A stretch of DNA of 64,000 nt from a virus. Position numbers and translations under genes: made by a program. The stretch spans positions 21,043-85,042 of IMG/VR virus record IMGVR_UViG_3300012936_000005. The stretch is one strand, 5' to 3'. A model generated the notes under the pieces. It was given only the letters and a program-made list of their open reading frames with translations, was not told the origin of the DNA and did not search any database. Below, piece by piece: positions 48,901-55,868 of the stretch (position 1 is its first letter; the number at the start of each line of letters is the position of its first letter).

Positions 48901-49081
48901 GATCTCCTTCATTTTTTGGTTTAGTTTGATTAAATTTACTTGCTACGTTTGACTTGCCGTTAGGATTTCTTGTTCCGTATTCTCCTGCACGTTCATTGTT
49001 AGTAAACCCATCTTTGCCAACCTGATTATTTTTATTAATAAGAGTTTGACCTGTAATTGGGTCTGTACGGAATGTTGCCAT
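45992..49081 (-). CDS. Predicted baseplate hub protein at the gp27 position
   Basis: A 1,029-residue protein between gp53 and gp5. It carries the block FFQIKFEIREPYSMGQLFQTMQLCAMNAGYKNYSEAPWLLHIMFVGWKD (a pattern seen in the large hub-region protein of marine T4-like phages) and YNFLCSAFNDEAFND. The position between gp53 and gp5 suggests a gp27-like hub role. The sequence similarity to T4 gp27 (391 residues) is not visible by eye. A short repeat ES(V/I)RDGGNPGG occurs near residue 500 and again near 990. The last 40 residues are Ser/Thr-rich. It starts four bases after gp53 ends. Confidence 0.7.
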   Translation of the reverse strand: MATFRTDPITGQTLINKNNQVGKDGFTNNERAGEYGTRNPNGKSNVASKFNQTKPKNEGDPEEAKKFMRAFGMNGLADFYEEQGAAAEKGEVPPFFSSYLDSSGNITGIPTGSSTQGTNNYFRSSNTQDTATVGDANNEDYVQTIEPKRERGNTPLPLANVLEQFATYNNIFSFGCISPQELNYPDETYRKTGIRGGQMVFRSGAGLKSNKKPRTGAEQDYNVDTQYFIDNVEIDTYIAPNKKSRQTNFFQIKFEIREPYSMGQLFQTMQLCAMNAGYKNYSEAPWLLHIMFVGWKDMESQKPTAPFAQKLLPLKIVTVDFEVDTEGSRYNFLCSAFNDEAFNDTTQSIPTDLSVSGNTLEEICQSGFDSVATHLNTHYLKAQANDKVKHEIDEYIIAFPTELSSAKKAELYKSDSKGEQAATTGDWTLKDINYDDAISTVGQKDATFTRVYAGGPPNRNVYMGDEHSKKEFIDGRLGYSVKRSNLSEAIKKVISNKESIRDGGNPGGLSGVNPIGMSKVDPEEPLGGGDSPFAQTSFVYNETSNNFQRGSTGIDPNKRTIQFRAGTKIQRIIEELVLISSYGQSLLSQEPDEFGNLNWFAINAELFIVQDEEAEKKIGRMPRIYVYNVHPRKAHISEFQLPNEAPKGYNELIKQAPKAYNYMYTGLNKDILDFEIRLDNTFYASITPDRGNNKASNSASERGDSDPNFEVGVGGNKGTDTTMLADAKTLATQLSSDVTPLSAGAIAENARIQVARSFNDAIVNSEADMISLNLKILGDPYYIADSGTGNYNAERTSYININADGSIDHQTSDVDIMLQFTTPIDVNPAAGNYLMDGRIIGVSNFSGLYRVISVANRFEGNMFTQDLQLVKRTNYDKKDEGEDNTAKKFEPSKEWVKQAAAVEALYSKDSDEYRYMIAKKDGVVYTNELSGLTGGKASDTEYLAKLQANIKAAEDKGSKPVVYEDRILRIANQGAPPPSESVRDGGNPGGTATTGSSSSSSSSKSSSSTATSTGYVDERGLWVPYGIGK
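46113..46135 (-). repeat. Copy 1 of a 23-base repeat inside the hub gene
   Basis: A 23-base sequence identical to 47559-47581 and coding in frame for RDGGNPGG, preceded by ES(V/I). The two copies lie about 1.4 kb apart in the same gene. Confidence 0.85.
47559..47581 (-). repeat. Copy 2 of a 23-base repeat inside the hub gene
   Basis: Identical to 46113-46135. Both are flanked by a similar GATT/GAT sequence, so the repeated protein segment is about 11 residues long. Confidence 0.85.
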
Positions 49082-49085
49082 TAGG

Positions 49086-49379
49086 TTACTCTCCTAAGTG
49101 TTCTTTAACACGACTCGGATCCGGTAAGTAAATCTGTAATCCTGGAACTAAGTCGTAGACAGGATCTTCTATTACATCTAGATTTCTTTGAGCAAATATC
49201 CACCAAAGGTTTTTATCTCCGTACATATCGTATGCTAATAAATCTGGTCTGTGAGTGTACTGCGGTTCTACTGTATATAACGGATCTTCACTATACGCTG
49301 GCACAGGTCTGATAGCTAAAATACCTAATGTACCTTCTGTAGTAATTTTTGTTTTTGAATATGGACTGTAACTAGCCAT
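49086..49379 (-). CDS. 53: Baseplate wedge protein gp53
   Basis: A 97-residue protein. The gp53 signature YDMYGDKNLWWIFAQRNLDVIEDP lies at residues 50-72, followed by LVPGLQIYLPDPSR, which matches the LysM-like end of the family. T4 gp53 is about 196 residues, so this is a short version that keeps the core, as in other marine relatives. gp53 clamps neighbouring wedges together. Its start is coupled to the gp48 stop (TAATG). Confidence 0.9.
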   Translation of the reverse strand: MASYSPYSKTKITTEGTLGILAIRPVPAYSEDPLYTVEPQYTHRPDLLAYDMYGDKNLWWIFAQRNLDVIEDPVYDLVPGLQIYLPDPSRVKEHLGE

Positions 49380-50311
49380 TAAATATATCCTCTTCCAAGA
49401 TCAGAACCATTAATGAAATTTCTGTAACTAAAGTTAGTTTGACTATCTCTACTGTAAATAGGTTGAACTGTAATTGAAAACTGTGACTCTGAAGGAGCCC
49501 AGCCAAATCTTTGTCCTGCTGTTGGACTACTTCCATAATCATCATATGCGGCAATCTGTCCAGGTGTAAATCCGCAAGCAATATAATCTACTTCGTTTGG
49601 TAAGTCAACTGTAAAGTTTTGAATAATAACAGGAACATTATTGAATACATAATCACCGTAGCCGTTAAGTTTTGCTATAGGCGGAGGTGCTCCTGAACTA
49701 ACAGCACCATAATCCATCTTAGTCATAACTCTCAAATAATGTAAACATGCTGTCCAATATTGAGCTTCTAAACTATTTTGACAATAAAATTGTCCAACTA
49801 TTGTCATTGCATCCACTTGTGAGTTCTGATAAGCAAAGAACGGATAATTATTATGTATAGGGGACACTGTGTTATAGTTTGCACTGTGACTTACAATAAT
49901 AGTTGGTGTGTACGGAAAGACCATATGTCCGTCATTTTGTACAAACAATGGACTTAACATTCCTCCAGTATTGCCAACTGATTTAGGAACTGACAATTTG
50001 ACACGCCAATCTTTTTCTTCCAGCTCGGCAGTAAACGTCGCAGGTGATTTAGCTTCAAATGGATTAGCTCCAGCTTTTCCGGGCAAATTTTTACCACGTA
50101 ATCCAGAAACAAGATCCTCAGCACCACCACTTATTCCATCAAATATGTCTTGTCCTATATCTTTTGCTCCAGCTATTGCATCTGAAACAAATCCAGGAAC
50201 ATTTCCTGATGCTACATTTTGCCCTGGCGCATTTGTTCCTACTGGCGGAACTTTGACACCCATGTTTTTACCGTCTTTAGATATGATTCCATCTTTGAAG
50301 AAAGTTGTCAT
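49379..50311 (-). CDS. 48: Baseplate tail-tube cap protein gp48
   Basis: A 310-residue protein with the tail-tube cap pattern of marine T4-like phages: FPYTPTIIVSHSANYNTVSPIHNNYPFFAYQNSQVDAMTIVGQFYCQNSLEAQYW (seen in parts), LRVMTKMDYG and APPPIAKLNGYGDYVFNNVPVIIQNFTVDLPNEVDYIACGF. T4 gp48 is 364 residues. It forms the platform on which the tail tube starts. The gene is the first of the minus-strand baseplate block. A late-promoter-like CTAAATA lies 23 bases upstream, back to back with the promoter of gp55. Confidence 0.85.
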   Translation of the reverse strand: MTTFFKDGIISKDGKNMGVKVPPVGTNAPGQNVASGNVPGFVSDAIAGAKDIGQDIFDGISGGAEDLVSGLRGKNLPGKAGANPFEAKSPATFTAELEEKDWRVKLSVPKSVGNTGGMLSPLFVQNDGHMVFPYTPTIIVSHSANYNTVSPIHNNYPFFAYQNSQVDAMTIVGQFYCQNSLEAQYWTACLHYLRVMTKMDYGAVSSGAPPPIAKLNGYGDYVFNNVPVIIQNFTVDLPNEVDYIACGFTPGQIAAYDDYGSSPTAGQRFGWAPSESQFSITVQPIYSRDSQTNFSYRNFINGSDLGRGYI

Positions 50312-50333
50312 AATAATTGTCTCCTATATACAT

Positions 50334-50341
50334 TATTTAGT
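50334..50341 (-). promoter_or_regulatory. Late promoter (ACTAAATA) for gp48
   Basis: ACTAAATA on the minus strand, two mismatches from TATAAATA (CTAAATA is a common variant among marine T4-like phages), 23 bases before the gp48 start. It touches the -35 box of the gp55 promoter on the other strand. Confidence 0.5.
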
Positions 50342-50369
50342 TGACAAAATTAACAGAGTAGTTTATAAT
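50341..50369 (+). promoter_or_regulatory. Sigma70-type early promoter for gp55
   Basis: Perfect consensus TTGACA (50341-50346), 17-base spacer, TATAAT (50364-50369), 22 bases before the gp55 start, with a GGAG site in the leader. Confidence 0.88.
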
Positions 50370-50391
50370 ATAACAAATAATCGGAGAAAAT

Positions 50392-51228
50392 ATGAATAAA
50401 CGTGTAAATTATCTAAACAACAAGGATATATTAAAAGAAATACACAAGTCAAAAGCCACATTCTGTAGCTATACTGACACTGAGTATGGACAATATGATA
50501 TAATCCTGCCTAGTATTGATAAAATTAATATTAGGACTATTGCAGAAGCAAAACGCAATAAAGCCAAAAGGCTACAACAACAAAACTTTGAACAAGCCAA
50601 ATCAGAAGGCAAAAGAGTAAAACTAGCTGAATTTGAAATTGACTATAGAAAGATACAAAAAGACGAACTTATCTTTAGAATAATGACTTTTGACCATATA
50701 CCTGAAGAACCCGGACGCAAAAAGAATCCTAAGACACCAGCAGATTATAGAGTAAAACTAAACTTTCCTCCATTTCAGCATTTTAAGTTTGATGACAATG
50801 ATCAACTTGTATGTGTAGGCAAAAGCCATTGGGAAGGTGGTATGGAAAACGGATTTTTTAATAAAGACCACGGCAAAGCTACAAATAAACTTGCCCTTAT
50901 GTGGATGAAATTATGTGATAGATATGCAACAAGAGGAAACGTTCGTGGATATACATATAATGATGAAATGAGAGGACAAGCAATACTACAACTTGCTCAG
51001 ATTGGTTTGCAATTTGATGAGTCAAAATCTAATAATCCATTTGCTTATTATACGGCGGCTGTAACAAATTCATTTGTTAGAGTTATTAATATTGAAAAGC
51101 GAAATCAAAATATCAGAGATGATATATTAGAGATGAATAATATGAATCCTAGTTACACTAGACAAGCATCTACTGAGTGGGATCGTGTAAAAACACAAGA
51201 AGCCAAGGAATCTATCCAAAAGAAGTAA
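50392..51228 (+). CDS. 55: Late-transcription sigma factor gp55
   Basis: A 278-residue protein with the gp55 pattern: NKLALMWMKLCDRYATRGNVRGYTYNDEMRGQAILQLAQIGLQFDESKSNNPFAYYTAAVTNSFVRVINIEKRNQNIRDD, seen here in overlapping parts, and the C-terminal MNPSYTRQ. gp55 directs host RNA polymerase to TATAAATA late promoters. T4 gp55 is 185 residues. The longer N terminus here is charged and includes a GRKKNPKTPADYRVKLNFPP segment. Several late promoters in this window fit its target. It is transcribed from the promoter at 50341-50369. Confidence 0.92.
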   Translation: MNKRVNYLNNKDILKEIHKSKATFCSYTDTEYGQYDIILPSIDKINIRTIAEAKRNKAKRLQQQNFEQAKSEGKRVKLAEFEIDYRKIQKDELIFRIMTFDHIPEEPGRKKNPKTPADYRVKLNFPPFQHFKFDDNDQLVCVGKSHWEGGMENGFFNKDHGKATNKLALMWMKLCDRYATRGNVRGYTYNDEMRGQAILQLAQIGLQFDESKSNNPFAYYTAAVTNSFVRVINIEKRNQNIRDDILEMNNMNPSYTRQASTEWDRVKTQEAKESIQKK

Positions 51229-51236
51229 AAAAATAC

Positions 51237-51265
51237 TTGACTTAGACAAATTTTTCAAGTATAAT
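51237..51265 (+). promoter_or_regulatory. Sigma70-type promoter for gp47/gp46
   Basis: TTGACT (51237-51242), a 17-base spacer and TATAAT (51260-51265), one mismatch from consensus. It lies nine bases after the gp55 stop and 20 before the gp47 start. An AGGAG site follows. Confidence 0.82.
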
Positions 51266-51284
51266 ATACAAAACAGGAGTACGA

Positions 51285-52295
51285 ATGTTTAAGAAAGCGG
51301 CGGTATTTACAGATATTCACCTTGGGTTGAAGTCTAACAGTAGGCTACATCTTCAAGATTGTGAAGACTTTGTAGATTGGTTTATAGAACAAGCTAAAGA
51401 AAACGGTTGTGAGACCGGTATCTTTTGTGGTGATTGGCATCACAACAGAAATACTATTAATGTACAAACACTTGATAGCACAACTAGGTGTCTTGAAAAA
51501 CTAGGTGCGGCATTTGAAAAGTTTTATTTCTTTGCAGGTAACCACGATTTATATTACAAAGACAAACGTGATTTATACAGCCTTGAGTTTGGTAAACACA
51601 TTCCCGGTATTACATACGTAGATGAAATATTAGAAATAGATGATGTTGCATTAGTCCCATGGCTAGTAGGTGATGAATGGAAAAAGATTAGTAATATCAA
51701 AGCAAGATATATATTTGGTCATTTTGAATTGCCAAGTTTTTATATGAATGCTATGGTACAGATGCCTGATCATGGAGAACTAAAAGCAGAACACTTTAAA
51801 CATCAAGAATATGTATTCTCCGGACATTTTCACAAACGTCAAATACAAGGATCAATCCATTATATGGGTAACGCATTTCCGCACAACTATGCAGATGCAT
51901 GGGATGACAAACGTGGTATGATGATTCTTGACAAAGAAAATAACAAAGAACCACAATACATTGATTGGCTAGACTGTCCTAAGTATAGAACAGTAAAACT
52001 AAGTCAGCTATTAGATGACAAAGACAAACTACTTAAATCTAAAATGTATCTTAGAGTAACACTTGACTTACCTATAAGTTATGAAGAAGCGAGTTTTATC
52101 AAAGAAACATTTATCAATGATTATGATTGTAGAGAAATTACACTTATTCCAAGTCAAAAAGATGAGGAAATACACACCGACATTGACATTACACAATTTG
52201 AAAGTGTAGATGAAATTGTTACAAAGGAAATCACTGCATTGGATACAGAAAACTACAATAAGAAAATGCTATTAGGAATCTATGACGAACTATGA
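51285..52295 (+). CDS. 47: Recombination nuclease subunit gp47 (Mre11-like)
   Basis: A 336-residue calcineurin-like phosphoesterase. The metal-binding motifs are visible: TDIHLG with D10 and H12, GDWHH at 49-53, GNHD at 85-88, and GHFH further on. T4 gp47 is 339 residues, so the length fits. With gp46 it forms the Mre11/Rad50-like nuclease that resects DNA ends for recombination-dependent replication and degrades host DNA. It overlaps gp46 by four bases. Confidence 0.96.
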   Translation: MFKKAAVFTDIHLGLKSNSRLHLQDCEDFVDWFIEQAKENGCETGIFCGDWHHNRNTINVQTLDSTTRCLEKLGAAFEKFYFFAGNHDLYYKDKRDLYSLEFGKHIPGITYVDEILEIDDVALVPWLVGDEWKKISNIKARYIFGHFELPSFYMNAMVQMPDHGELKAEHFKHQEYVFSGHFHKRQIQGSIHYMGNAFPHNYADAWDDKRGMMILDKENNKEPQYIDWLDCPKYRTVKLSQLLDDKDKLLKSKMYLRVTLDLPISYEEASFIKETFINDYDCREITLIPSQKDEEIHTDIDITQFESVDEIVTKEITALDTENYNKKMLLGIYDEL

Positions 52296-54067
52296 TTAAA
52301 ATTAAAAGTTTAACTGTTAAGAATTTTATGAGTGTGGGTAATCAAACCCAGGCTGTTGATTTTGACAAACAACAACTAACGCTTGTACTAGGAGAAAACC
52401 TTGATCAAGGCGGTGACGACAGCGGATCACGTAATGGTACAGGTAAAACTACTATTGTAAACGCATTAAGTTATGCATTATATGGACTTGCGTTAACAAA
52501 TATTAAACGCAACAATCTTATTAACAAAACTAACAACAAAGGTATGTTAGTTACTCTGACATTTGAAAAAGATGGTAGAGAATACAAGATTGAAAGAGGT
52601 AGAGGACCTAATCTTCTTAAATTTTATGTAGATGGACAAGAGCAAGAAATGCTAGATGAGTCGCAAGGCGATTCACGTAAGACTCAAGAAGACATTATTG
52701 ATCTGTTAGGTATGTCCCATAATATGTTCAAGCATGTTGTGGCACTAAACACATACACAGAACCTTTCTTAAGTATGCGAGTAAATGATCAAAAGGATAT
52801 TATTGAACAGTTGCTTGGTATTACAATCCTTAGTGAAAAGGCCGAAGTACTTAAAGACAAACTTAGACAAACAAGAGAAGCAATTACAGACGAAACAGCT
52901 CGTATTAATGCTATTGAAACTAGTAATGAACGTATTGGAGAAACAATACGCAGTTTGCAAACAAAACAAAGTGCTTGGACTACAAAACAGCAACAAGATA
53001 TTACAAAGTTAGAGCGTTCAATCGACGAACTAGAGCATTTAAATGTAGAAGAAGAACTAGACAAGCACGAAAAACTGTCAACTTGGGAAGAACAAAATAA
53101 TGCTATTTTGGCTCTTAAAAAGGAATTAAGCACACTTGAGCCTGCATTAGTACGTGCAGACAATTCTGTAGAAAAAGCACAAAAAGACTCAGAAAATTTA
53201 GATCAAGGTACTTGTCATACATGCGGACAAACACTACACGACGACAAAAAAGAAGAACTAGCAGTCAAAAAAAATAAAGAACTTGAAGATGCAATAGCAT
53301 ATCAAAAAGAAGTAGGTGATAAAGTAGTTGATGTTACACAAGCACTAGAAGAAATTGGAGATATCAATGGTAAGCCTACTACATTCTATGAAACTATCAA
53401 AGAAGTTTACGATCATAAACAAAATGTTGCACAATTACAAGAAGCTCTTAGCCGTGCAAAAGCAGAAGTAGATCCTTATCAAGAACAAATTGACGAACTA
53501 AAGAATAGTGCAATACAAGAAATTGACTGGAATACTGTAAACGATCTTACAAGTTACAAAGAACACCAAGACTTTATGTTAAAACTGCTTACCAACAAAG
53601 ACAGTTTTATACGTAAGAAAATTATTGATCAAAACTTGGCATATCTAAACAACAGACTTACACATTATCTTGATAAACTAGGATTACCACATCAAGTTGT
53701 GTTCCAAAATGACCTTGCTGTAGAAATCACACAATTAGGACAAGATTTAGACTTTGATAATCTATCAAGAGGTGAGCGTAATAGACTAATACTTGGTATG
53801 AGCTTTGCATTCCGTGATGTTTGGGAGAGCTTGTATCAAAATATCAACTTGTTATTCATCGATGAGCTTATTGATAGCGGTATGGATACTAGCGGAGTTG
53901 AGAATTCACTAGGTATTCTCAAGAAGATGGGTCGTGAAAGAGATAAAAATGTATATCTTATCTCACACAAAGACGAACTAGTAGGAAGAGTAACACATGT
54001 TCTCAAAGTAATAAAGGAAAACGGATTCACATCATATGAGAATGATGTTGAAATACATAATGAATGA
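52292..54067 (+). CDS. 46: Recombination ATPase subunit gp46 (Rad50-like)
   Basis: A 591-residue Rad50-type SMC ATPase (T4 gp46 is 560). Walker A is the GxNGTGKTT element at residues 48-54, with an insert before it (GENLDQGGDDSGSRNGTGKT). Long charged helical arms flank the zinc hook CHTC at 308-311. The ABC signature LSRGERNR starts at 491 and Walker B (LLFIDE) lies at 520-525. It acts with gp47 in DNA-end processing. The stop overlaps the start of the SufE-like gene (ATGA). Confidence 0.97.
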   Translation: MIKIKSLTVKNFMSVGNQTQAVDFDKQQLTLVLGENLDQGGDDSGSRNGTGKTTIVNALSYALYGLALTNIKRNNLINKTNNKGMLVTLTFEKDGREYKIERGRGPNLLKFYVDGQEQEMLDESQGDSRKTQEDIIDLLGMSHNMFKHVVALNTYTEPFLSMRVNDQKDIIEQLLGITILSEKAEVLKDKLRQTREAITDETARINAIETSNERIGETIRSLQTKQSAWTTKQQQDITKLERSIDELEHLNVEEELDKHEKLSTWEEQNNAILALKKELSTLEPALVRADNSVEKAQKDSENLDQGTCHTCGQTLHDDKKEELAVKKNKELEDAIAYQKEVGDKVVDVTQALEEIGDINGKPTTFYETIKEVYDHKQNVAQLQEALSRAKAEVDPYQEQIDELKNSAIQEIDWNTVNDLTSYKEHQDFMLKLLTNKDSFIRKKIIDQNLAYLNNRLTHYLDKLGLPHQVVFQNDLAVEITQLGQDLDFDNLSRGERNRLILGMSFAFRDVWESLYQNINLLFIDELIDSGMDTSGVENSLGILKKMGRERDKNVYLISHKDELVGRVTHVLKVIKENGFTSYENDVEIHNE

Positions 54068-54468
54068 TAATAGATAAGATTAAATCACGTGGCGAAGAAA
54101 TGAGTCCTTTGGAAGGGCATGATAGATTACAGTATATCATTGATCTTGCCAAGGAAGTACCTCCATTATCAGAAGAACACAAAACAGAAGATAATAAAAT
54201 CAGAGGTTGTGTAAGTAGTCTATGGGTAGTAGGTAAAGCAAATAATGATGGAACCATGTCATATCAACATGATGCTGAATCATACATGACCAAAGGCACA
54301 GCAAAAGTAATTGTAGATATTGTAAATGGTGAACAAAAAAGCGAAATAGCAAATTTAACACTAGAAAGTTTCCGCGGATTGGGTATTAAAGAATTACTAA
54401 CCATGCAGAGACAGGTTGGATTTGCCAGCTTGATACAACGTATCATAGGAATAGCACAAAATGGATGA
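54064..54468 (+). CDS. SufE-like Fe-S assembly sulfur acceptor
   Basis: A 134-residue protein of the SufE/CsdE type. The active-site motif is IRGCVSSLW with C49 as the sulfur-accepting cysteine, matching the GC-x-S-x-V/L-W pattern of the family. The later AxGTAK-VIVDIVNG and GLGIKELLTMQRQVG segments fit as well, and the length matches E. coli SufE (138). SufE takes sulfur from the cysteine desulfurase SufS and passes it on for Fe-S cluster building. It is coupled to gp46 (four-base overlap). In a phage with nine Fe-S-dependent radical SAM proteins it would supply sulfur for their clusters. That link is inference. Confidence 0.9.
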   Translation: MIIDKIKSRGEEMSPLEGHDRLQYIIDLAKEVPPLSEEHKTEDNKIRGCVSSLWVVGKANNDGTMSYQHDAESYMTKGTAKVIVDIVNGEQKSEIANLTLESFRGLGIKELLTMQRQVGFASLIQRIIGIAQNG

Positions 54469-54658
54469 TACGCACGATAAATTAACTAAGGCATATATGG
54501 CATATTTTAAGGCAAACGAGAAATTCGAAGCTCGTAATTCTGTACGAACACATAGAGAAAGCAGAAAATGGTTACGTGAGATAAGATTACTAGCCAAAGA
54601 ACGTATGGATGAAATTCACTACAAACACAATTCCAAAAAAGAGGCCCCAGAATCATAG
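54461..54658 (+). CDS. Small charged helical protein
   Basis: A 65-residue protein, MDDTHDKLTKAYMAYFKANEKFEA at the start, mostly basic and helical (ERMDEIHYKHNSKK at the end). No motif is recognised. It overlaps the SufE-like gene by eight bases and is followed 18 bases later by the GIY-YIG-like gene. Small genes of this type are common behind gp46 in marine T4-like phages. Confidence 0.7.
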   Translation: MDDTHDKLTKAYMAYFKANEKFEARNSVRTHRESRKWLREIRLLAKERMDEIHYKHNSKKEAPES

Positions 54659-54676
54659 GCGACGGTAAGTACCAAT

Positions 54677-55099
54677 ATGCAATGGACTTATCAAGGTGAA
54701 AATGTTGAAGAAATACCAGAGGATGTAGAAGCATTTGTCTACTTGATAACAAATACAGTCAATGGCATGAAGTACGTAGGCAAGAAACTAGCAAAATTCA
54801 AAACAACGAAGCCACCGCTAAAAGGCAAAAAAAACAAAAGACGTGGAACAAAGGAGTCAGACTGGAGAGACTATTGGGGATCTTCAGACAGATTGATTGC
54901 GGATGTTGCACAACTAGGCGAAGACAAATTCACTAGAGAAATATTATACTACTGTCCAAGCAGAGGCATTGCAAGTTACTTAGAGGCCAGAGAACAATTT
55001 GAACGCAGAGTACTAGAAAATGATGATTACTACAATGGAATTATCAATGTACGTGTAGGCGGTTCAAAAATTCTTAAAGAACACTTAAAAACATTATAG
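54677..55099 (+). CDS. GIY-YIG-like endonuclease
   Basis: A 140-residue protein with the GIY-YIG domain pattern. The first motif appears as FVYLITNTVNGMKYVGKK (residues 20-37), where VYL stands for GIY and YVG for YIG. An arginine-rich stretch (KKNKRRGTKESDWRDYWGSS) and an EAREQFERRVL segment give the expected Arg and a candidate catalytic Glu. Members cut DNA, as repair nucleases or as homing nucleases. This one stands alone, without a second DNA-binding domain, so it is not obviously a homing enzyme. The structured non-coding region starts right after it. Confidence 0.72.
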   Translation: MQWTYQGENVEEIPEDVEAFVYLITNTVNGMKYVGKKLAKFKTTKPPLKGKKNKRRGTKESDWRDYWGSSDRLIADVAQLGEDKFTREILYYCPSRGIASYLEAREQFERRVLENDDYYNGIINVRVGGSKILKEHLKTL

Positions 55100-55108
55100 G
55101 CAAAATAC

Positions 55109-55558
55109 GGATACTGTTTGATCGGGGTTGCTCGATCCGCTTTGAGGACATGACCACATGTTCAGAACTAGCGAATCCACCAGGCTGTATGCTACGAAAA
55201 CTCCACGCAAGGGAACGAAGCGGGAGATAGCGAAGAAATCCGCGAAGCGGTAAAGCGGTTTTGCAAATTTTTTCGTGATGTCGACGTAGGTTGGGAAAGG
55301 TCAGAGCCCATGTAGCAAAGTCAAATACCTACTTCCGAATCTCGGCTGTGACGAACTCACATGAAGACCAAGATTAGATGGAACCGCTGTTAGGTTCCGT
55401 CTGACTGAAACAATCTACATGAAGCAATTACAATATCACTTACGTGATATTGCTTTAATTCAAGTAATTACTTCTATCACAAACGAAGTGTAAAGTTTGA
55501 GCGTAAGCGAAAACTAAATGAGCTTTAGCTCATTTCTAATTATTCTTGTAAACAGTCC
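55109..55558 (+). ncRNA. Candidate large structured RNA (about 450 nt), uncharacterised; strand uncertain
   Basis: The longest gene-free stretch of the window (55100-55618) is richer in G and C than its surroundings and can fold into many helices. A closing helix pairs ACTGTTT (55113-55119) with AAACAGT (55550-55556). Inside are GGACATG/CATGTTC (55146-55152, 55157-55163), CTCC-CGC/GCG-GGAG around 55201-55226, GTAGGT/ACCTAC (55286-55291, 55327-55332), a 10-bp stem at 55376-55402, a 14-bp stem with a bulge at 55426-55460, a hairpin with a GTAA tetraloop and tandem G-A pairs at 55494-55515, and a perfect 8-bp hairpin at 55516-55535. I do not recognise tmRNA, RNase P or group I intron core motifs. 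The plus strand is favoured by the GNRA loop and gene direction. No promoter was identified; it may be read through from the upstream genes. Beyond it, 55559-55618 holds nothing I can name. Confidence 0.6.
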
Positions 55559-55618
55559 ATAACAATACTAGAGTTATTAATATAAAGTATACGTATGGAT
55601 TGCACATCTGATGAATAT

Positions 55619-55804
55619 TTAGTGTAATTCCGGATCTCTTCCAAAGCCTGGTTTGACACTGCTAACTTCGAAAGTTTCATATCTAAGTTCTAAATGAGGC
55701 TGTTGTTCACGCATAGTATCAATATACTGTACTGCTTCTTCAATGCTGTTTAGAACTTCGATTTCGTTATCCGCGTTGTCAACAATGCGATATCGTGTTA
55801 TCAT
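55619..55804 (-). CDS. Small acidic protein
   Basis: A 61-residue protein: MITRYRIVDNADNEIEVLNSIEEA in its first part, then a short C-terminal half ending GFGRDPELH. The pattern (Y-R-I-V-D-N-x-x-N-E, then an acidic helix that includes EEAVQYI) resembles small phage proteins of unknown function with a beta-beta-alpha start. No clear Shine-Dalgarno site is visible before the ATG. It is isolated between the structured region and the late promoter at 55840 and runs opposite to the surrounding plus-strand genes. Confidence 0.6.
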   Translation of the reverse strand: MITRYRIVDNADNEIEVLNSIEEAVQYIDTMREQQPHLELRYETFEVSSVKPGFGRDPELH

Positions 55805-55839
55805 AATTGATATTTAATATGTAATTATCAATTCAAAAG

Positions 55840-55847
55840 TATAAATA
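55840..55847 (+). promoter_or_regulatory. Late promoter (TATAAATA)
   Basis: Perfect TATAAATA, 21 bases before the start of the 258-residue gene, with a GGGAG site in between. Confidence 0.72.
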
Positions 55848-55868
55848 TAATTAATCGGGAGACTAACT

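Noticed and set aside
55100-55618. Group I intron, tmRNA or RNase P RNA
   Set aside because: The G-binding P7/P3 core, a tRNA-like acceptor end and the RNase P P4 pair were looked for and not found. The neighbouring GIY-YIG-like gene is complete and no split gene was seen.
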